A stretch of DNA of 64,000 nt from an uncultured Bacteroides sp. (GTDB taxonomy: Bacteria > Bacillota > Clostridia > Lachnospirales > Lachnospiraceae), in NCBI GenBank assembly GCA_945913015.1, contig CAMECH010000009.1:1-64000 (forward strand), written 5' to 3'. The translations under genes were made by a program, and so were the position numbers. The notes below the pieces were generated by a model. It saw only the letters and a list, made by a program, of their open reading frames with translations, was not told the origin of the DNA and did not search any database. Within the stretch, counting starts at the first letter, position 1. Every line of letters begins with the position of its first letter. This document shows positions 41,743 through 51,832 of the stretch, one piece after another.

Positions 41743-42519
41743 TCATTTTTCGCTGACATCGTAAAGATATGCATTTCCTTTTTTTCCTACACGCTTTACA
41801 GCCCCGACATAGCAAAGAATATTGAGCACCTGCCTTGCGGTGTCAGTACCGATATGCGCTGCCTTTGCAAATTCCTTTGAATCAAACACATCCTGCAGCT
41901 CATACGGCACGAACTGAAGATAATCCTCCGGCTGTTCTATAACCACTTCCTCGCGTATCCCGACAGGAATCCTGTCATATCTTGTTGAGCCGCGTTTGCG
42001 TGTCTGGTTCCAGCCGTTAAGCAGTCTGTATTCCTCAACATCCATAAGTACAATTCTGATATGAAGATTAGGATTTTTCAAAAAATCCTTTATCTTATAA
42101 AGCTCGTAAAATGCATAATACGAATTCCACTGTTTCGGTGCCTTGCGTCTGCCTGTCTCCTCCCCCGTTGCCGGGTCTATCCATGATATCCACTTACAGC
42201 AAGGCATCGGATATACTACCGTTACCGGATAGAGATTTAAAAACACCGCCAGCTTTGAGCGCAGCTTATTAAAATTAGCAGTCTGTATTTCGATAATTCC
42301 CGTATCGTTACATATATCTGCAACGTACCCTTCCAGTGCCACCTCATGAAAATCCCTGCATGGTTCATACATTGCTTTCAGAACCGCATGCACAGTTTTC
42401 TCACCAAGCGTACCTATACCGCATTTTACGTGTTCTTTCCCTATAACCTCATCGCATGCGGTTTTAAACTCATCTTCTTTTATATATTTTACAGGCTCCT
42501 GCTTTTTCTTTGTTCCCAT
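41743..42519 (-). CDS. Putative PD-(D/E)XK-like protein with C-terminal winged helix
   Basis: This 258-residue protein is of unknown function. The N-terminal half carries a pattern like a PD-(D/E)XK nuclease core: LGEKTVHAVLKAM (E40), GYVADICND (D68) and GIIEIQTANFNKLRSK (E77-x-Q79, with K86 nearby), although the usual Lys is Gln. A conserved middle (VTVVYPMPCCKWISWIDP, then GGRRKAPK-like ETGRRKAPKQW) follows. The last 50 residues (SKEFAKAAHIGTDTARQVLNIL, in part, to VGKKGNAYLY) form a winged helix. It is the first gene of a cluster with the small protein and the nuclease-helicase, which supports a DNA-related role. Assignment is by motif reading only. Confidence 0.58.
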   Translation of the reverse strand: MGTKKKQEPVKYIKEDEFKTACDEVIGKEHVKCGIGTLGEKTVHAVLKAMYEPCRDFHEVALEGYVADICNDTGIIEIQTANFNKLRSKLAVFLNLYPVTVVYPMPCCKWISWIDPATGEETGRRKAPKQWNSYYAFYELYKIKDFLKNPNLHIRIVLMDVEEYRLLNGWNQTRKRGSTRYDRIPVGIREEVVIEQPEDYLQFVPYELQDVFDSKEFAKAAHIGTDTARQVLNILCYVGAVKRVGKKGNAYLYDVSEK

Positions 42520-42589
42520 AGAATCATCTTTCTTTGCACAACAATATCATTAATTTTATCACAGCTGTTAATATTACTCAACAAAATAT

Positions 42590-42654
42590 AATACAGCTTC
42601 TGCGCGGACAGGCGTCACTCACCGGCAACATCCCGTTCACACAAAAGCTGTATT
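42590..42654 (-). ncRNA. Structured element after gltD, terminator or small RNA
   Basis: On the minus strand AATACAGCTT and AAGCTGTATT form a closing 10-bp stem around a GC-rich 45-nt interior in an AT-rich intergenic region. The interior can form ACGGG-CCGGT (one mismatch) and further GC pairing around CGCCTGTCCGCGC. TTATATTTTG follows. A simple terminator would not need this interior, so a structured RNA or a processed 3' end of the glutamate synthase mRNA is possible. Confidence 0.5.
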
Positions 42655-42683
42655 ACCAAATACTATTAATGATATTGATATTA

Positions 42684-44168
42684 TTAAAGATTTGTATATC
42701 CCATAAGGTATTCGTCAACCTCTCTTGCAGCATCACGTCCTTCTCTTATCGCCCATACAACAAGAGACTGTCCGCGGTGCATATCTCCTGCGACAAACAC
42801 CTTATCAACATTAGTTGCAAATTTGCCTGCTGCTGTCTTTACATTGGTTCTTTCGTTAAGTTCAACGCCAAATGCTTCCGTGACATAGCTCTGCGCACCG
42901 AGGAAACCTGCCGCAATCAGTACAAGTTCACAGTCAACCTCATACTCACTGCCTTCAACCTCAGCCATCATCATTCTGCCTGTTTTCTCATCTTTCTTCG
43001 GTTCAAGTTTAACAAGCTTAACCTTACAAAGATTACCTTTCTTATCCTTAATAAACTCCTTAACCGTAGTCTGGTATACGCGAGGGTCATCTCCGAATAC
43101 CGCAATTGCCTCCTCCTGACCATAGTCAGTTTTAAGCACCTTAGGCCACTGTGGCCACGGATTGTCAGGAAGTCTGTCTACAGGAGGCTTTGGCATCATC
43201 TCAAGCTGCATTATTGATTTACATCCGTGACGTATTGATGTACCTACACAGTCATTGCCCGTATCACCGCCGCCTATGACAATTACATTCTTTCCCTTTG
43301 CAGAAATGTAGTTGCCGTCCTTTAATCCTGAATCCAGCAGACTCTTGGTTGTTGCTTTCAGGAAATCAACCGCAAAGTAAATTCCGTTGGCATCTCTTCC
43401 CGGAGCCTTAATATCTCTGGGATTAGAAGCACCGCAAGCCAGCACAACACAGTCATACTCACTCATAATCTTCTTAGCCTTAACATTTTCGCCTACATTT
43501 GCATCAGTAATAAATGTTACGCCTTCGGCTTTCATGACATCAATCTTGCGGTCAATAATGTGCTTTTCCAGCTTCATATTCGGAATTCCGTATCTAAGAA
43601 GACCTCCTACACGGTCTGAGCGCTCATAAACCGTAACCAGATGACCTCTGCGGTTGAGCTGGTCAGCCACTGCAAGTCCCGAAGGACCCGAGCCGATTAC
43701 CGCAATCTTTTTATCTGTTCTCACTTTAGGAGGGTTAGGTGCTGCCCACCCCTCCTCGTAAGCCTTTTCTATAATTGCCTTTTCATTTTCCTTAGTGCAG
43801 ACAGCTTCACCATTTAATCCGCATGTGCAGGCTTTTTCGCAAAGCGCAGGACATACACGGCTTGTAAATTCAGGAAAATTGCTTGTTTTGTGCAGTCGGT
43901 TATACGCCTGCTGCCAGTTGCCGTTATATAACAAATCATTCCATTCAGGGATAAGGTTATTCAGAGGACACCCTGAAGCCATTCCCTTAATCATCATTCC
44001 CGCCTGACAGAACGGCACACCGCAGTCCATACAGCGGGCCGCCTGCGTCTTCTGTTTTTCCAAAGAAAGCTGCACATGAAATTCATTAAAATTTTTAATA
44101 CGCTCCTTTGGCTTTACAGCTGTACTTTCTTCACGTTCATATTCCATAAATCCGGTTGCTTTTCCCAT
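42684..44168 (-). CDS. gltD: Glutamate synthase (NADPH) small subunit
   Basis: This 494-residue flavoprotein passes electrons from NAD(P)H to GltB. The N-terminal Fe-S region has [10 protein letters not shown] and [11 protein letters not shown]. The FAD site is [15 protein letters not shown] (near 150) and the NADPH site is [15 protein letters not shown] (near 287). The C-terminal FAD loop ends [18 protein letters not shown]. The start was moved to [12 protein letters not shown] (11 codons inward), preceded by AAAGGAGAGACGAG and matching the family start. It follows gltB by 29 bp in one operon. Confidence 0.95.
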   Translation of the reverse strand: MGKATGFMEYEREESTAVKPKERIKNFNEFHVQLSLEKQKTQAARCMDCGVPFCQAGMMIKGMASGCPLNNLIPEWNDLLYNGNWQQAYNRLHKTSNFPEFTSRVCPALCEKACTCGLNGEAVCTKENEKAIIEKAYEEGWAAPNPPKVRTDKKIAVIGSGPSGLAVADQLNRRGHLVTVYERSDRVGGLLRYGIPNMKLEKHIIDRKIDVMKAEGVTFITDANVGENVKAKKIMSEYDCVVLACGASNPRDIKAPGRDANGIYFAVDFLKATTKSLLDSGLKDGNYISAKGKNVIVIGGGDTGNDCVGTSIRHGCKSIMQLEMMPKPPVDRLPDNPWPQWPKVLKTDYGQEEAIAVFGDDPRVYQTTVKEFIKDKKGNLCKVKLVKLEPKKDEKTGRMMMAEVEGSEYEVDCELVLIAAGFLGAQSYVTEAFGVELNERTNVKTAAGKFATNVDKVFVAGDMHRGQSLVVWAIREGRDAAREVDEYLMGYTNL

Positions 44169-44197
44169 CTCGTCTCTCCTTTCATGTCCTGACGCAA

Positions 44198-47100
44198 TCA
44201 CGCCTTATTCTGTATTGCATAGAAAGCTTCAATCTGAGCCTGTTCACTGCTTAAGCCCTTCTCTTCCATCTGAATGATTGTGTTCATCATATTCTTGTAG
44301 TCATATGGCACAATCTTCTTGAATTTTGGAAGATATTCACCGAAGTTATCAAGAATTTCCTTACCCTTCTTTGAATTGGTATAAGCAACATGCTCTGTAA
44401 TAATTTCTTTCAGCTCCTGAACATCATATTTGTCCGTTACAGTTTCTGAAGAAACGAGCTGCTTGTTAAGCTTTGTATAAAGCTTTGAATCCTCATCAAG
44501 TACGTAAGCAACACCACCGCTCATGCCGGCCGCAAAGTTCTTTCCTGTCTTACCAAGCACAACGACACGTCCGCCTGTCATATATTCGCATCCGTGGTCA
44601 CCAACGCCTTCAACTACTGCCGTAGCGCCGGAATTACGTACACAGAATCTCTCACCGGCAACGCCGTTTACAAATGCCTTACCGCTTGTTGCTCCATACA
44701 GTGCAACATTACCGATAATAATATTTTCATCTTCTTTAAAGGTTGTTCCCGTCGGAGGATAAACAACAAGTTTTCCACCTGACAGTCCCTTACCGAAGTA
44801 GTCGTTACTGTCGCCTACAAGTTCAAGTGTAAGTCCCTTAGGAATAAATGCACCAAAGCTCTGTCCGCCTGCGCCATTACACTTTACGGTAAATGTGTCT
44901 TCCTCAAGCGTATCTGCATAGCGTCTTGTGATTTCTGCTCCGAACAGGGTTCCTACAGTACGGTCTGTATTGTGGACATCAATTTCAATACTTCTCTTCT
45001 GTCCGCTCTCAAGTGCAGGTCCCAGTTTCTTAAGAAGTATCTTCTCGTCTACTGTCTTCTCAAGCTCAAAGTCATAAACCTTCTTATGGTTGTAATCCAT
45101 CTTGCCACCTTCCTTGATATATGGATTATCAAGGATTCTTGACATATCAATGCGGTTTGCACGGCCTGATTCAGGTACATCTCTTCTAACAAGGAGGTCT
45201 GTTCTTCCAACGAGCTCATCAACCGTTCTGATACCGAGCTGTGCCATGTATTCTCTGAGTTCCTGTGCGATAAATTTCATAAAATTAACAACATACTCAG
45301 GCTTTCCTGCAAACTTTTTGCGAAGCTCAGGATTCTGTGTTGCAATTCCGACAGGACATGTATCCTTATTACATACTCTCATCATTACACAGCCCATCGT
45401 TACCAGCGGAGCTGTAGCAAATCCGAATTCCTCTGCGCCAAGCATTGCTGCAATCGCAACATCACGGCCTGTCATGAGTTTACCGTCAGTCTCTATTACT
45501 ACCTTATTGCGAAGTCCGTTCATTATAAGCGTCTGATGTGTCTCCGCAAGTCCAAGCTCCCACGGAAGACCTGCATTATGGATTGAACCCCTCGGCGCAG
45601 CACCTGTACCGCCATCATAGCCGGAAACAAGAATTACCTGTGCACCTGCTTTCGCAACACCGGCAGCGACCGTTCCGACACCGGCTTCTGATACAAGCTT
45701 TACTGAAATTCTTGCATCTTTATTGGCATTCTTCAAATCGTAGATAAGCTGTGCAAGGTCTTCGATTGAATAAATGTCATGATGAGGCGGCGGTGATATA
45801 AGGCTAACACCCGGAGTTGAAAGTCTTGTCTTGGCAATCCACGGATATACCTTATTACCCGGAAGATGTCCGCCTTCACCCGGTTTAGCTCCCTGAGCCA
45901 TCTTAATCTGTATTTCTTTTGCACTTACAAGGTAACGTGATGTTACGCCAAAACGTCCTGATGCAACCTGCTTAATTGCTGAACAGCGGTTGAGCCCGTC
46001 AGGTCCTACCGTCAGACGTTCAATACTTTCTCCGCCTTCACCTGAGTTTGACTTGCCGTGAATCATATTCATCGCAATAGCCAGTGTCTCATGTGCTTCC
46101 TGTGAAATTGAACCGTAAGACATGGCACCTGTCTTAAATCTCTTCACAATAGAGTCAACACTTTCAACCTGCTCAATCGGAATACCCTTCTTAGGATATT
46201 TGAAATCAATCAGGCCCCTCAGATTCATTGCGCCCTGCTCTTTGTCAAGCAGTGATGTATACTCTTTAAATGTATCGTAATCACCTGTTCTTGTAGCAAG
46301 CTGAAGGAGATGTATAGTCTGAGGATTGTAAAGATGATCCTCCTTACCGCTTCTCATCTTGTGATTACCTGAGCTGTCAAGAGTAGTATCAACAGTCAGA
46401 TCAAGCGGATCAAAAGCCTTGTTGTGAAGATTTTCAATATCCTCTTCAATATCTTCAATGCTTATTCCTTCAATTCTGCTTACTGTTCCTGTAAAATATT
46501 TATCAACCACATCAGAATTAATACCGATTGCTTCAAAAATCTTTGCGCCCTGATATGACTGTATCGTAGAAATACCCATCTTTGAGGCAATCTTTACAAT
46601 ACCGCTTATAACTGCATGATTATAATCATCCACGGCAGCATAATAATCCTTGTCAAGCATCTTCATATCAATAAGCTCTTTGATGCTTTCCTGTGCAAGA
46701 TATGGATTAATTGCACTCGCACCATATCCAAGAAGCGTTGCAAAATGATGAACGTCTCTCGGCTCACCTGTCTCAAGGATAATTGAGACACTAGTTCTCT
46801 TCTTTGTTCTTACCAGATGCTGCTGCATAGCTGAAACAGCAAGCAGCGCAGGAATTGCAACATGGTTTTCATCAACCCCGCGGTCTGACAAAATGAGTAT
46901 ATTGGCTCCGTCTCTGTGCGCGCGGTCTGCTTCAAGACATATATGGTCAACTGCTCTCGGAAGAGGTGTTCCTTTATAATATATTGTAGGAATTACCGCA
47001 ACCTTAAATCCGTCAACATTCATATTCTTAATCTTCAGCAAATCAGTGCTTGTAAGAATAGGATTATTGACTCTGAGCATCTTACAGTTCTCAGCCTTCT

Positions 47101-48742
47101 CCTCAAGCAGATTTCCTGACTTTCCGAGAAATACCGTCGTAGAAGTTACAACTGCCTCACGGATTGCATCTATCGGCGGATTTGTAACCTGTGCAAATAA
47201 CTGTTTAAAATAATTGAACAGCGGCTGGTGACGGTTTGACAGGACAGCAAGCGGTGTATCAATACCCATTGCACCAATCTGTTCCGAACCATTCTGTGCC
47301 ATAGGAAGAATCGTCTGCCTGAAGTCTTCATATGTATAGCCAAATGCCTTCTGAAGCCTTGCTCTCTCTTCCTTTGTAAACTCAGGAACTCTCTTGTTAG
47401 GAATCTTCAAGTCATGAAGATGTACAAGATTACTGTCAAGCCATTCTCCATAAGGCTGTTTCTTTGAATAGTAATCCTTGAGCTCATCATCATCTATAAT
47501 CTCGCCTTTTACCGTATCAACAAGAAGCATCTTGCCCGGACGGAGTCTTTCCTTAACCTTTATTCTTGTAGGGTCTATGTCAAGCACACCGACTTCAGAT
47601 GAAAGAATGACAAAGCCGTCATTGGTAATATAGTAGCGTGATGGACGAAGTCCGTTGCGGTCAAGCACTGCCCCCATTATATCGCCGTCAGAGAAAAGAA
47701 TTGACGCAGGTCCGTCCCACGGCTCCATCATTGTTGAATAATACTGATAGAAATCCTTCTTCTCCTGTGACATTGCATGATTGTGCACCCAAGGTTCAGG
47801 AATTGTAATCATTACTGCAAGCGGCAGCGGCATTCCGTTCATAACAAGGAACTCAAGTGTATTGTCGAGTCTTGCAGAGTCTGAACCGTTAGGATTTACA
47901 ACAGGAATAATCTTTGTCATGTCATCCTTAAGATATTCCGAAACCATTGATTCTTCACGTGAAAGCATACGGTCAGCATTTCCCTTAATCGTGTTGATTT
48001 CACCGTTATGTACAATAAATCTGTTCGGATGAGCGCGTTCCCAGCTCGGTTCCGTATTAGTTGAAAATCTTGAGTGAACCATTGCAATTGCGGATTCACA
48101 GTCTTCATCCCTCAAATCCTCAAAGAATGAGCGAAGCTGCCCTACAAGGAACATTCCCTTATATACTATTGTTCTGCTTGACATTGATACTACATAAGTA
48201 TTATCGCATGTCTGCTCAAATACTCTTCGTACAACATACAGCCTTCTGTCAAAAGGAAGACCTGTCTCAATATCCTTTGGTTTCTGCACAAATGCCTGAT
48301 AAATATTAGGCATACAGGCAACCGCTTTATGTCCGAGCACTTCAGGAGCTGTCGGTACCTTTCTCCATCCGAGGAACTTAAGATTTTCCTTCTCGGCAAT
48401 AATTTCAAACATTTTCATTGCCTGCTTCATCTTAAGCTCATCCTGTGGGAAGAAGAACATTCCGACACCATATTCCCTCTCATTGCCAAGCTCTATGCCA
48501 AGAGGCTTAACAGCTTTCTTAAAGAACTTATGTGGAATCTGCAAAAGAATACCTACACCGTCACCGGTTTTTCCCTCTGCATCCTTACCTGCCCTGTGTT
48601 CCAGATTCTCAACAATTCTAAGTGCATCAGATACTGTCTGGTGTGACTTAATTCCCTTAATGTTAACTATGGCACCGATACCACAGTTATCATGCTCAAA
48701 GCTGGAATCATACAGACCTTGATTTTCCATCCTGTTTTCCAT
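44198..48742 (-). CDS. gltB: Glutamate synthase large subunit
   Basis: This 1514-residue enzyme makes two glutamates from glutamine and 2-oxoglutarate. Cys20 in HDNCGIGAIV should be the N-terminal glutaminase nucleophile after removal of a 19-residue propeptide. The amidotransferase domain runs to about 430. The FMN synthase domain has GRFGVTSRYLVSAKEIQIK (in part) and GGTGAAPRGSIHNAGLPWE. The 3Fe-4S site is CVMMRVCNKDTCPVG. The C-terminal beta-helix includes GGQSFGAFIPKG and MTGGRVVVLGKTG. A second Met at residue 5 also has an SD-like stretch (GGAAAACAGG), so the start could be 12 nt later. First gene of the operon. Confidence 0.96.
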   Translation of the reverse strand: MENRMENQGLYDSSFEHDNCGIGAIVNIKGIKSHQTVSDALRIVENLEHRAGKDAEGKTGDGVGILLQIPHKFFKKAVKPLGIELGNEREYGVGMFFFPQDELKMKQAMKMFEIIAEKENLKFLGWRKVPTAPEVLGHKAVACMPNIYQAFVQKPKDIETGLPFDRRLYVVRRVFEQTCDNTYVVSMSSRTIVYKGMFLVGQLRSFFEDLRDEDCESAIAMVHSRFSTNTEPSWERAHPNRFIVHNGEINTIKGNADRMLSREESMVSEYLKDDMTKIIPVVNPNGSDSARLDNTLEFLVMNGMPLPLAVMITIPEPWVHNHAMSQEKKDFYQYYSTMMEPWDGPASILFSDGDIMGAVLDRNGLRPSRYYITNDGFVILSSEVGVLDIDPTRIKVKERLRPGKMLLVDTVKGEIIDDDELKDYYSKKQPYGEWLDSNLVHLHDLKIPNKRVPEFTKEERARLQKAFGYTYEDFRQTILPMAQNGSEQIGAMGIDTPLAVLSNRHQPLFNYFKQLFAQVTNPPIDAIREAVVTSTTVFLGKSGNLLEEKAENCKMLRVNNPILTSTDLLKIKNMNVDGFKVAVIPTIYYKGTPLPRAVDHICLEADRAHRDGANILILSDRGVDENHVAIPALLAVSAMQQHLVRTKKRTSVSIILETGEPRDVHHFATLLGYGASAINPYLAQESIKELIDMKMLDKDYYAAVDDYNHAVISGIVKIASKMGISTIQSYQGAKIFEAIGINSDVVDKYFTGTVSRIEGISIEDIEEDIENLHNKAFDPLDLTVDTTLDSSGNHKMRSGKEDHLYNPQTIHLLQLATRTGDYDTFKEYTSLLDKEQGAMNLRGLIDFKYPKKGIPIEQVESVDSIVKRFKTGAMSYGSISQEAHETLAIAMNMIHGKSNSGEGGESIERLTVGPDGLNRCSAIKQVASGRFGVTSRYLVSAKEIQIKMAQGAKPGEGGHLPGNKVYPWIAKTRLSTPGVSLISPPPHHDIYSIEDLAQLIYDLKNANKDARISVKLVSEAGVGTVAAGVAKAGAQVILVSGYDGGTGAAPRGSIHNAGLPWELGLAETHQTLIMNGLRNKVVIETDGKLMTGRDVAIAAMLGAEEFGFATAPLVTMGCVMMRVCNKDTCPVGIATQNPELRKKFAGKPEYVVNFMKFIAQELREYMAQLGIRTVDELVGRTDLLVRRDVPESGRANRIDMSRILDNPYIKEGGKMDYNHKKVYDFELEKTVDEKILLKKLGPALESGQKRSIEIDVHNTDRTVGTLFGAEITRRYADTLEEDTFTVKCNGAGGQSFGAFIPKGLTLELVGDSNDYFGKGLSGGKLVVYPPTGTTFKEDENIIIGNVALYGATSGKAFVNGVAGERFCVRNSGATAVVEGVGDHGCEYMTGGRVVVLGKTGKNFAAGMSGGVAYVLDEDSKLYTKLNKQLVSSETVTDKYDVQELKEIITEHVAYTNSKKGKEILDNFGEYLPKFKKIVPYDYKNMMNTIIQMEEKGLSSEQAQIEAFYAIQNKA

Positions 48743-49059
48743 ATGTTTGTGTCATCCTTTCTGCAAAATGTCTCAAAAAAACTTGTAATTAATATACACC
48801 CTGATTATCAACTTTGTAAATAGTAAATCTTTCCGAATTGTCTAATAATTTGTCTTTTAATATATTTTATTTAAATATTCAGATTATTTTGATAATTTTT
48901 CTTGTCAAAGCCCTAGTTTCTAAACATTTATTGTATATTTTACCCCAAAAAGCGCATCCTATAATTTTAATTTTTTGTTGTTTTTTCTTATTTTTTTATA
49001 ATTGTGTCTAAATTGTTTCTGATTTTTATCTCAAAAATAACACCGCATTATTAATAACT
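48743..49059. other. AT-rich intergenic region upstream of gltB
   Basis: This 317-bp stretch has no credible ORF. It is very AT-rich, with T-runs on the plus strand around 48969-49000. The gltB promoter candidate lies at 48791-48820. A second TTGACA occurs on the minus strand (48907-48902) without a good -10. No riboswitch, tRNA or repeat was recognised. Its length suggests binding sites for nitrogen regulators, but none can be named. Confidence 0.5.
48791..48820 (-). promoter_or_regulatory. Candidate gltBD promoter
   Basis: TTTACA (48820-48815), 18 bp and TATATT (48796-48791), with TG one base before the -10. It would give a leader of about 42 nt. Confidence 0.45.
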
Positions 49060-49110
49060 AAAAAAATAAAGGTACTACATTCTGTTTTACCAAAACGTAA
49101 TACCTTTTAT
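49060..49110 (-). terminator. Terminator after the lipid kinase gene
   Basis: AAAGGTATTAC pairs with GTAGTACCTTT, with an inner GTTTT-GGT-AAAAC-like stem. TATTTTTTT follows. It lies 35-80 bp past the stop. Confidence 0.72.
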
Positions 49111-49144
49111 TTAATATTATTAATCAGTCAGTCTTAAAACTCCC

Positions 49145-50059
49145 TCATATCCTTTGTTCTGTTATCAGCTCTATCGCTGACCTTTTTACCTCAACCGTGA
49201 TTTTCTTATGACTTCCCCCATACTCACCGTCAAGGACCCAGTCTGTTTCTTCTGATGATTCTATCTCAGCTCTGCTGCATTTACAACTGAACACCTGTGA
49301 TTTATCCTGAATAGACTGTGTGATAAATCCATTCACAATCTGCTGTAAATCCATAGGATTTTTCGGTTTCTTAATAAACGTAAGTTCAAACAAGCCATCA
49401 TTAAGTCCGACATCAGGTCCTACAAGATTTTTCATACCTGCAACGGAACGGGAATTTGAAATCATTCCATATATAAATTCATCTTCCACCCGTTCACCAT
49501 TCACATTTATCGTAAGCCTTGCAGGACGTATCTCCGTCACTCGCTTCGCGGCCTCGATAATATACGCCTGATGTCCAAGAATATTCTTCATATCCTGCGG
49601 TGTTTCATACGATACATCTGTGAAAGCCCCAAACGCAGCAACATAATTAAATGTTCTTCCGTTAAAATCCCCGACATCACAGGGATGCGGTTTCCCATTA
49701 ACAATATACCTCGCTGCCTCCTTCATATTCTTCGGAATTTCCAGCGTACTGGCAAAATCATTAGTGCTGCCGCTTGGTATATAGCCTATAGGAGGTCTTT
49801 TCTCTTTCGGAACAGTGAGAACCGCATCAACCGTCTCATTCAGCATTCCGTCGCCGCCTCCGCACACTACAATGTCATATTCGCAGACATTACGGGCAAC
49901 ATACTCATAACCGTCTCTTGGTGCCTTTGTCGGGTACACAGTCACATCATATCCTGCCCTTGTGAATATTTTAATTATATCCAGAAGAAGATATTTAATT
50001 CTTGCTTTTCCCGAATGCGGATTAAAAACAAACAGCATTTTTGCCATATATAAAACCAT
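49145..50059 (-). CDS. Diacylglycerol kinase family lipid kinase (DagK/YegS-like)
   Basis: This 304-residue cytosolic kinase phosphorylates diacylglycerol or a related lipid. The nucleotide site is VVCGGGDGMLNETVDAVL (near 65) with the preceding FNPHSGKARIK. IGYIPSGSTNDFASTLEIP follows. The C-terminal beta-sandwich has GLNDGLFELTFIKKP and DWVLDGEYGGSHKKITVEV, typical of DAGK_cat proteins. Start: GGAAAGGC lies 6 nt before the first Met; another in-frame ATG follows four codons later. It probably recycles diacylglycerol from wall or lipoteichoic acid synthesis. Confidence 0.9.
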   Translation of the reverse strand: MVLYMAKMLFVFNPHSGKARIKYLLLDIIKIFTRAGYDVTVYPTKAPRDGYEYVARNVCEYDIVVCGGGDGMLNETVDAVLTVPKEKRPPIGYIPSGSTNDFASTLEIPKNMKEAARYIVNGKPHPCDVGDFNGRTFNYVAAFGAFTDVSYETPQDMKNILGHQAYIIEAAKRVTEIRPARLTINVNGERVEDEFIYGMISNSRSVAGMKNLVGPDVGLNDGLFELTFIKKPKNPMDLQQIVNGFITQSIQDKSQVFSCKCSRAEIESSEETDWVLDGEYGGSHKKITVEVKRSAIELITEQRI

Positions 50060-50099
50060 GCCTTTCCTTAAACAGCCTCAAACATTTCAATAATCCCGA

Positions 50100-51707
50100 T
50101 TAACGGTCCCATTTATCGCAAAGTGAATTAATCTGGTCTGTAAACTTAGCCAGATCTTTATTGGAGCCTCCCTGATTGTGCGTAATAACTGTCATCAGGC
50201 GCTTTCCGGCAGATACAAGTCTTTCATAAATGCTCTGGCTCCTTGAAGTCGCAACAGTTCTTCTCGTCTTTTTCTCCCTGTTGCCTTCTTTAATGCATTC
50301 TCCGGTAACCGCATCATAAACCGAACCGTTATAAGGAGCCACGGCATCATAACCGTATTCTTCCCTCAGTTCCTTTGTAAATATGTCACAAATCTCATCT
50401 TCTCCGTGAACAACATAAATGCGTTCCGGCTTTTTATCAAACGAGTTAATCCATTTGATAAGGCCCTCTCTGTCAGCGTGGCTGCTTGCGCCTCCAAGCT
50501 GCGCTATCTCCGCTCTTACCTCAATCGGTTCACCAAACAGCTTAACCTCCTGTGCCCCGTCAAGCAGCGTACGTCCAAGTGTTCCGACTGCCTGATATCC
50601 CACAAAAAGTATTGTACACTCCGGTCTCCAGAGGTTATGTTTCAAATGATGTCTTATTCTTCCTGCCTCACACATTCCTGATGCAGATATTATTACCTTT
50701 GGTTTCTTTTCAAAATTTATCTGCCTTGATTCATCACTGCTGACAGCCAGTTTAAGTCCCGGAAATGCAATCGGATTAATCCCCTGCTCTATAAGTTCCA
50801 TTGCTTCTTCATCAAAATAGCCTTCAACATTCTTATTAAAAATGCTCGTTGCCTCAATTGCAAGCGGGCTGTCAACATACACATCAAATTCAGGAAGATA
50901 ATGGTCAATCTCATTGTCACTCTTTATTTTGCGTATAAAATACAGAAGTTCCTGTGTACGGCCGACAGCAAATGACGGGATAACGACATTGCCGCCTCTG
51001 GCAAACGTCCGCTTAAACACCTTTTTCAGTTCGCCGACATAATCAGGCGTTCCCCCATGGCTTTTGTCGCCGTATGTACATTCCATAATAACAATATCGC
51101 CGTCTTCAACGTACTTTGGATCCCTGATAATCGGTTTATTGAGATTTCCGATATCACCTGAGAATACAAACGTTTTTGATATGCCGTTTTCATTCACACT
51201 GACACTTATGCTTGCCGAACCAAGCAGATGCCCCGCATCCGTGAAATGTATACTAATACCGTCACACACTTCAACCGATGTATCATACTCACATCCGACA
51301 AAATATTTCATTACATTCTGTGCGTCTTCCATATCATACAGCGGAACAAATTTCTTAAGCGTCTTTGAACGCTCAGCCTTACGGTTTCTCCATTCGGCTT
51401 CAAACATCTGTATATGTGCGCTGTCACGCAGCATAATGTCGCAAAGCTCTTTCGTCGCATTAGTGGCATAAATACGCCCCCTGAACCCCTTTGCATAAAG
51501 AAGAGGTATCAGTCCCGAATGGTCAATGTGTGCATGTGTAAGAAAAACGTAATCCACATCCGCTGCCGGAATTGGAATTTCCTGATTTTCATAAACATCA
51601 CACCCCTGCTCCATTCCGCAGTCAATAAGAATATTCTTTCCGCACGCCTCAAGATAATGGCAGCTTCCTGTCACTTCATGGTCAGCGCCTAAAAATGTGA
51701 GCCTCAT
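50100..51707 (-). CDS. Beta-CASP metallo-beta-lactamase-fold hydrolase
   Basis: This 535-residue protein belongs to the MBL-fold RNA-specificity group (YhfI/CPSF73-like in bacteria). The zinc motif is LTHAHIDHSGLIPLL (near 57). The third ligand is in FTDAGHLLGSASI. The beta-CASP domain (about 245-370) includes FAVGRTQELLYFIR and ISASGMCEAGRIRHH. The RMMBL end has GGASSHADREGLIKWI and YVVHGEDE. It should be an RNase or phosphodiesterase. An extra C-terminal tail (about 465-535), with a basic KKTRRTVATSRSQS segment, may bind nucleic acid. It lies alone, back to back with the plus-strand subtilase. Confidence 0.87.
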   Translation of the reverse strand: MRLTFLGADHEVTGSCHYLEACGKNILIDCGMEQGCDVYENQEIPIPAADVDYVFLTHAHIDHSGLIPLLYAKGFRGRIYATNATKELCDIMLRDSAHIQMFEAEWRNRKAERSKTLKKFVPLYDMEDAQNVMKYFVGCEYDTSVEVCDGISIHFTDAGHLLGSASISVSVNENGISKTFVFSGDIGNLNKPIIRDPKYVEDGDIVIMECTYGDKSHGGTPDYVGELKKVFKRTFARGGNVVIPSFAVGRTQELLYFIRKIKSDNEIDHYLPEFDVYVDSPLAIEATSIFNKNVEGYFDEEAMELIEQGINPIAFPGLKLAVSSDESRQINFEKKPKVIISASGMCEAGRIRHHLKHNLWRPECTILFVGYQAVGTLGRTLLDGAQEVKLFGEPIEVRAEIAQLGGASSHADREGLIKWINSFDKKPERIYVVHGEDEICDIFTKELREEYGYDAVAPYNGSVYDAVTGECIKEGNREKKTRRTVATSRSQSIYERLVSAGKRLMTVITHNQGGSNKDLAKFTDQINSLCDKWDR

Positions 51708-51832
51708 ACCAATCTGCCTCCCTCGCTATTAATTTAAATACATTATAACAAAATCATTACCGTATTAGTACAATTTTTGCAAAATTTCATATAAATATTA
51801 TAAAGTTTCTGACTTAAAGGTCTGTGTACAAT

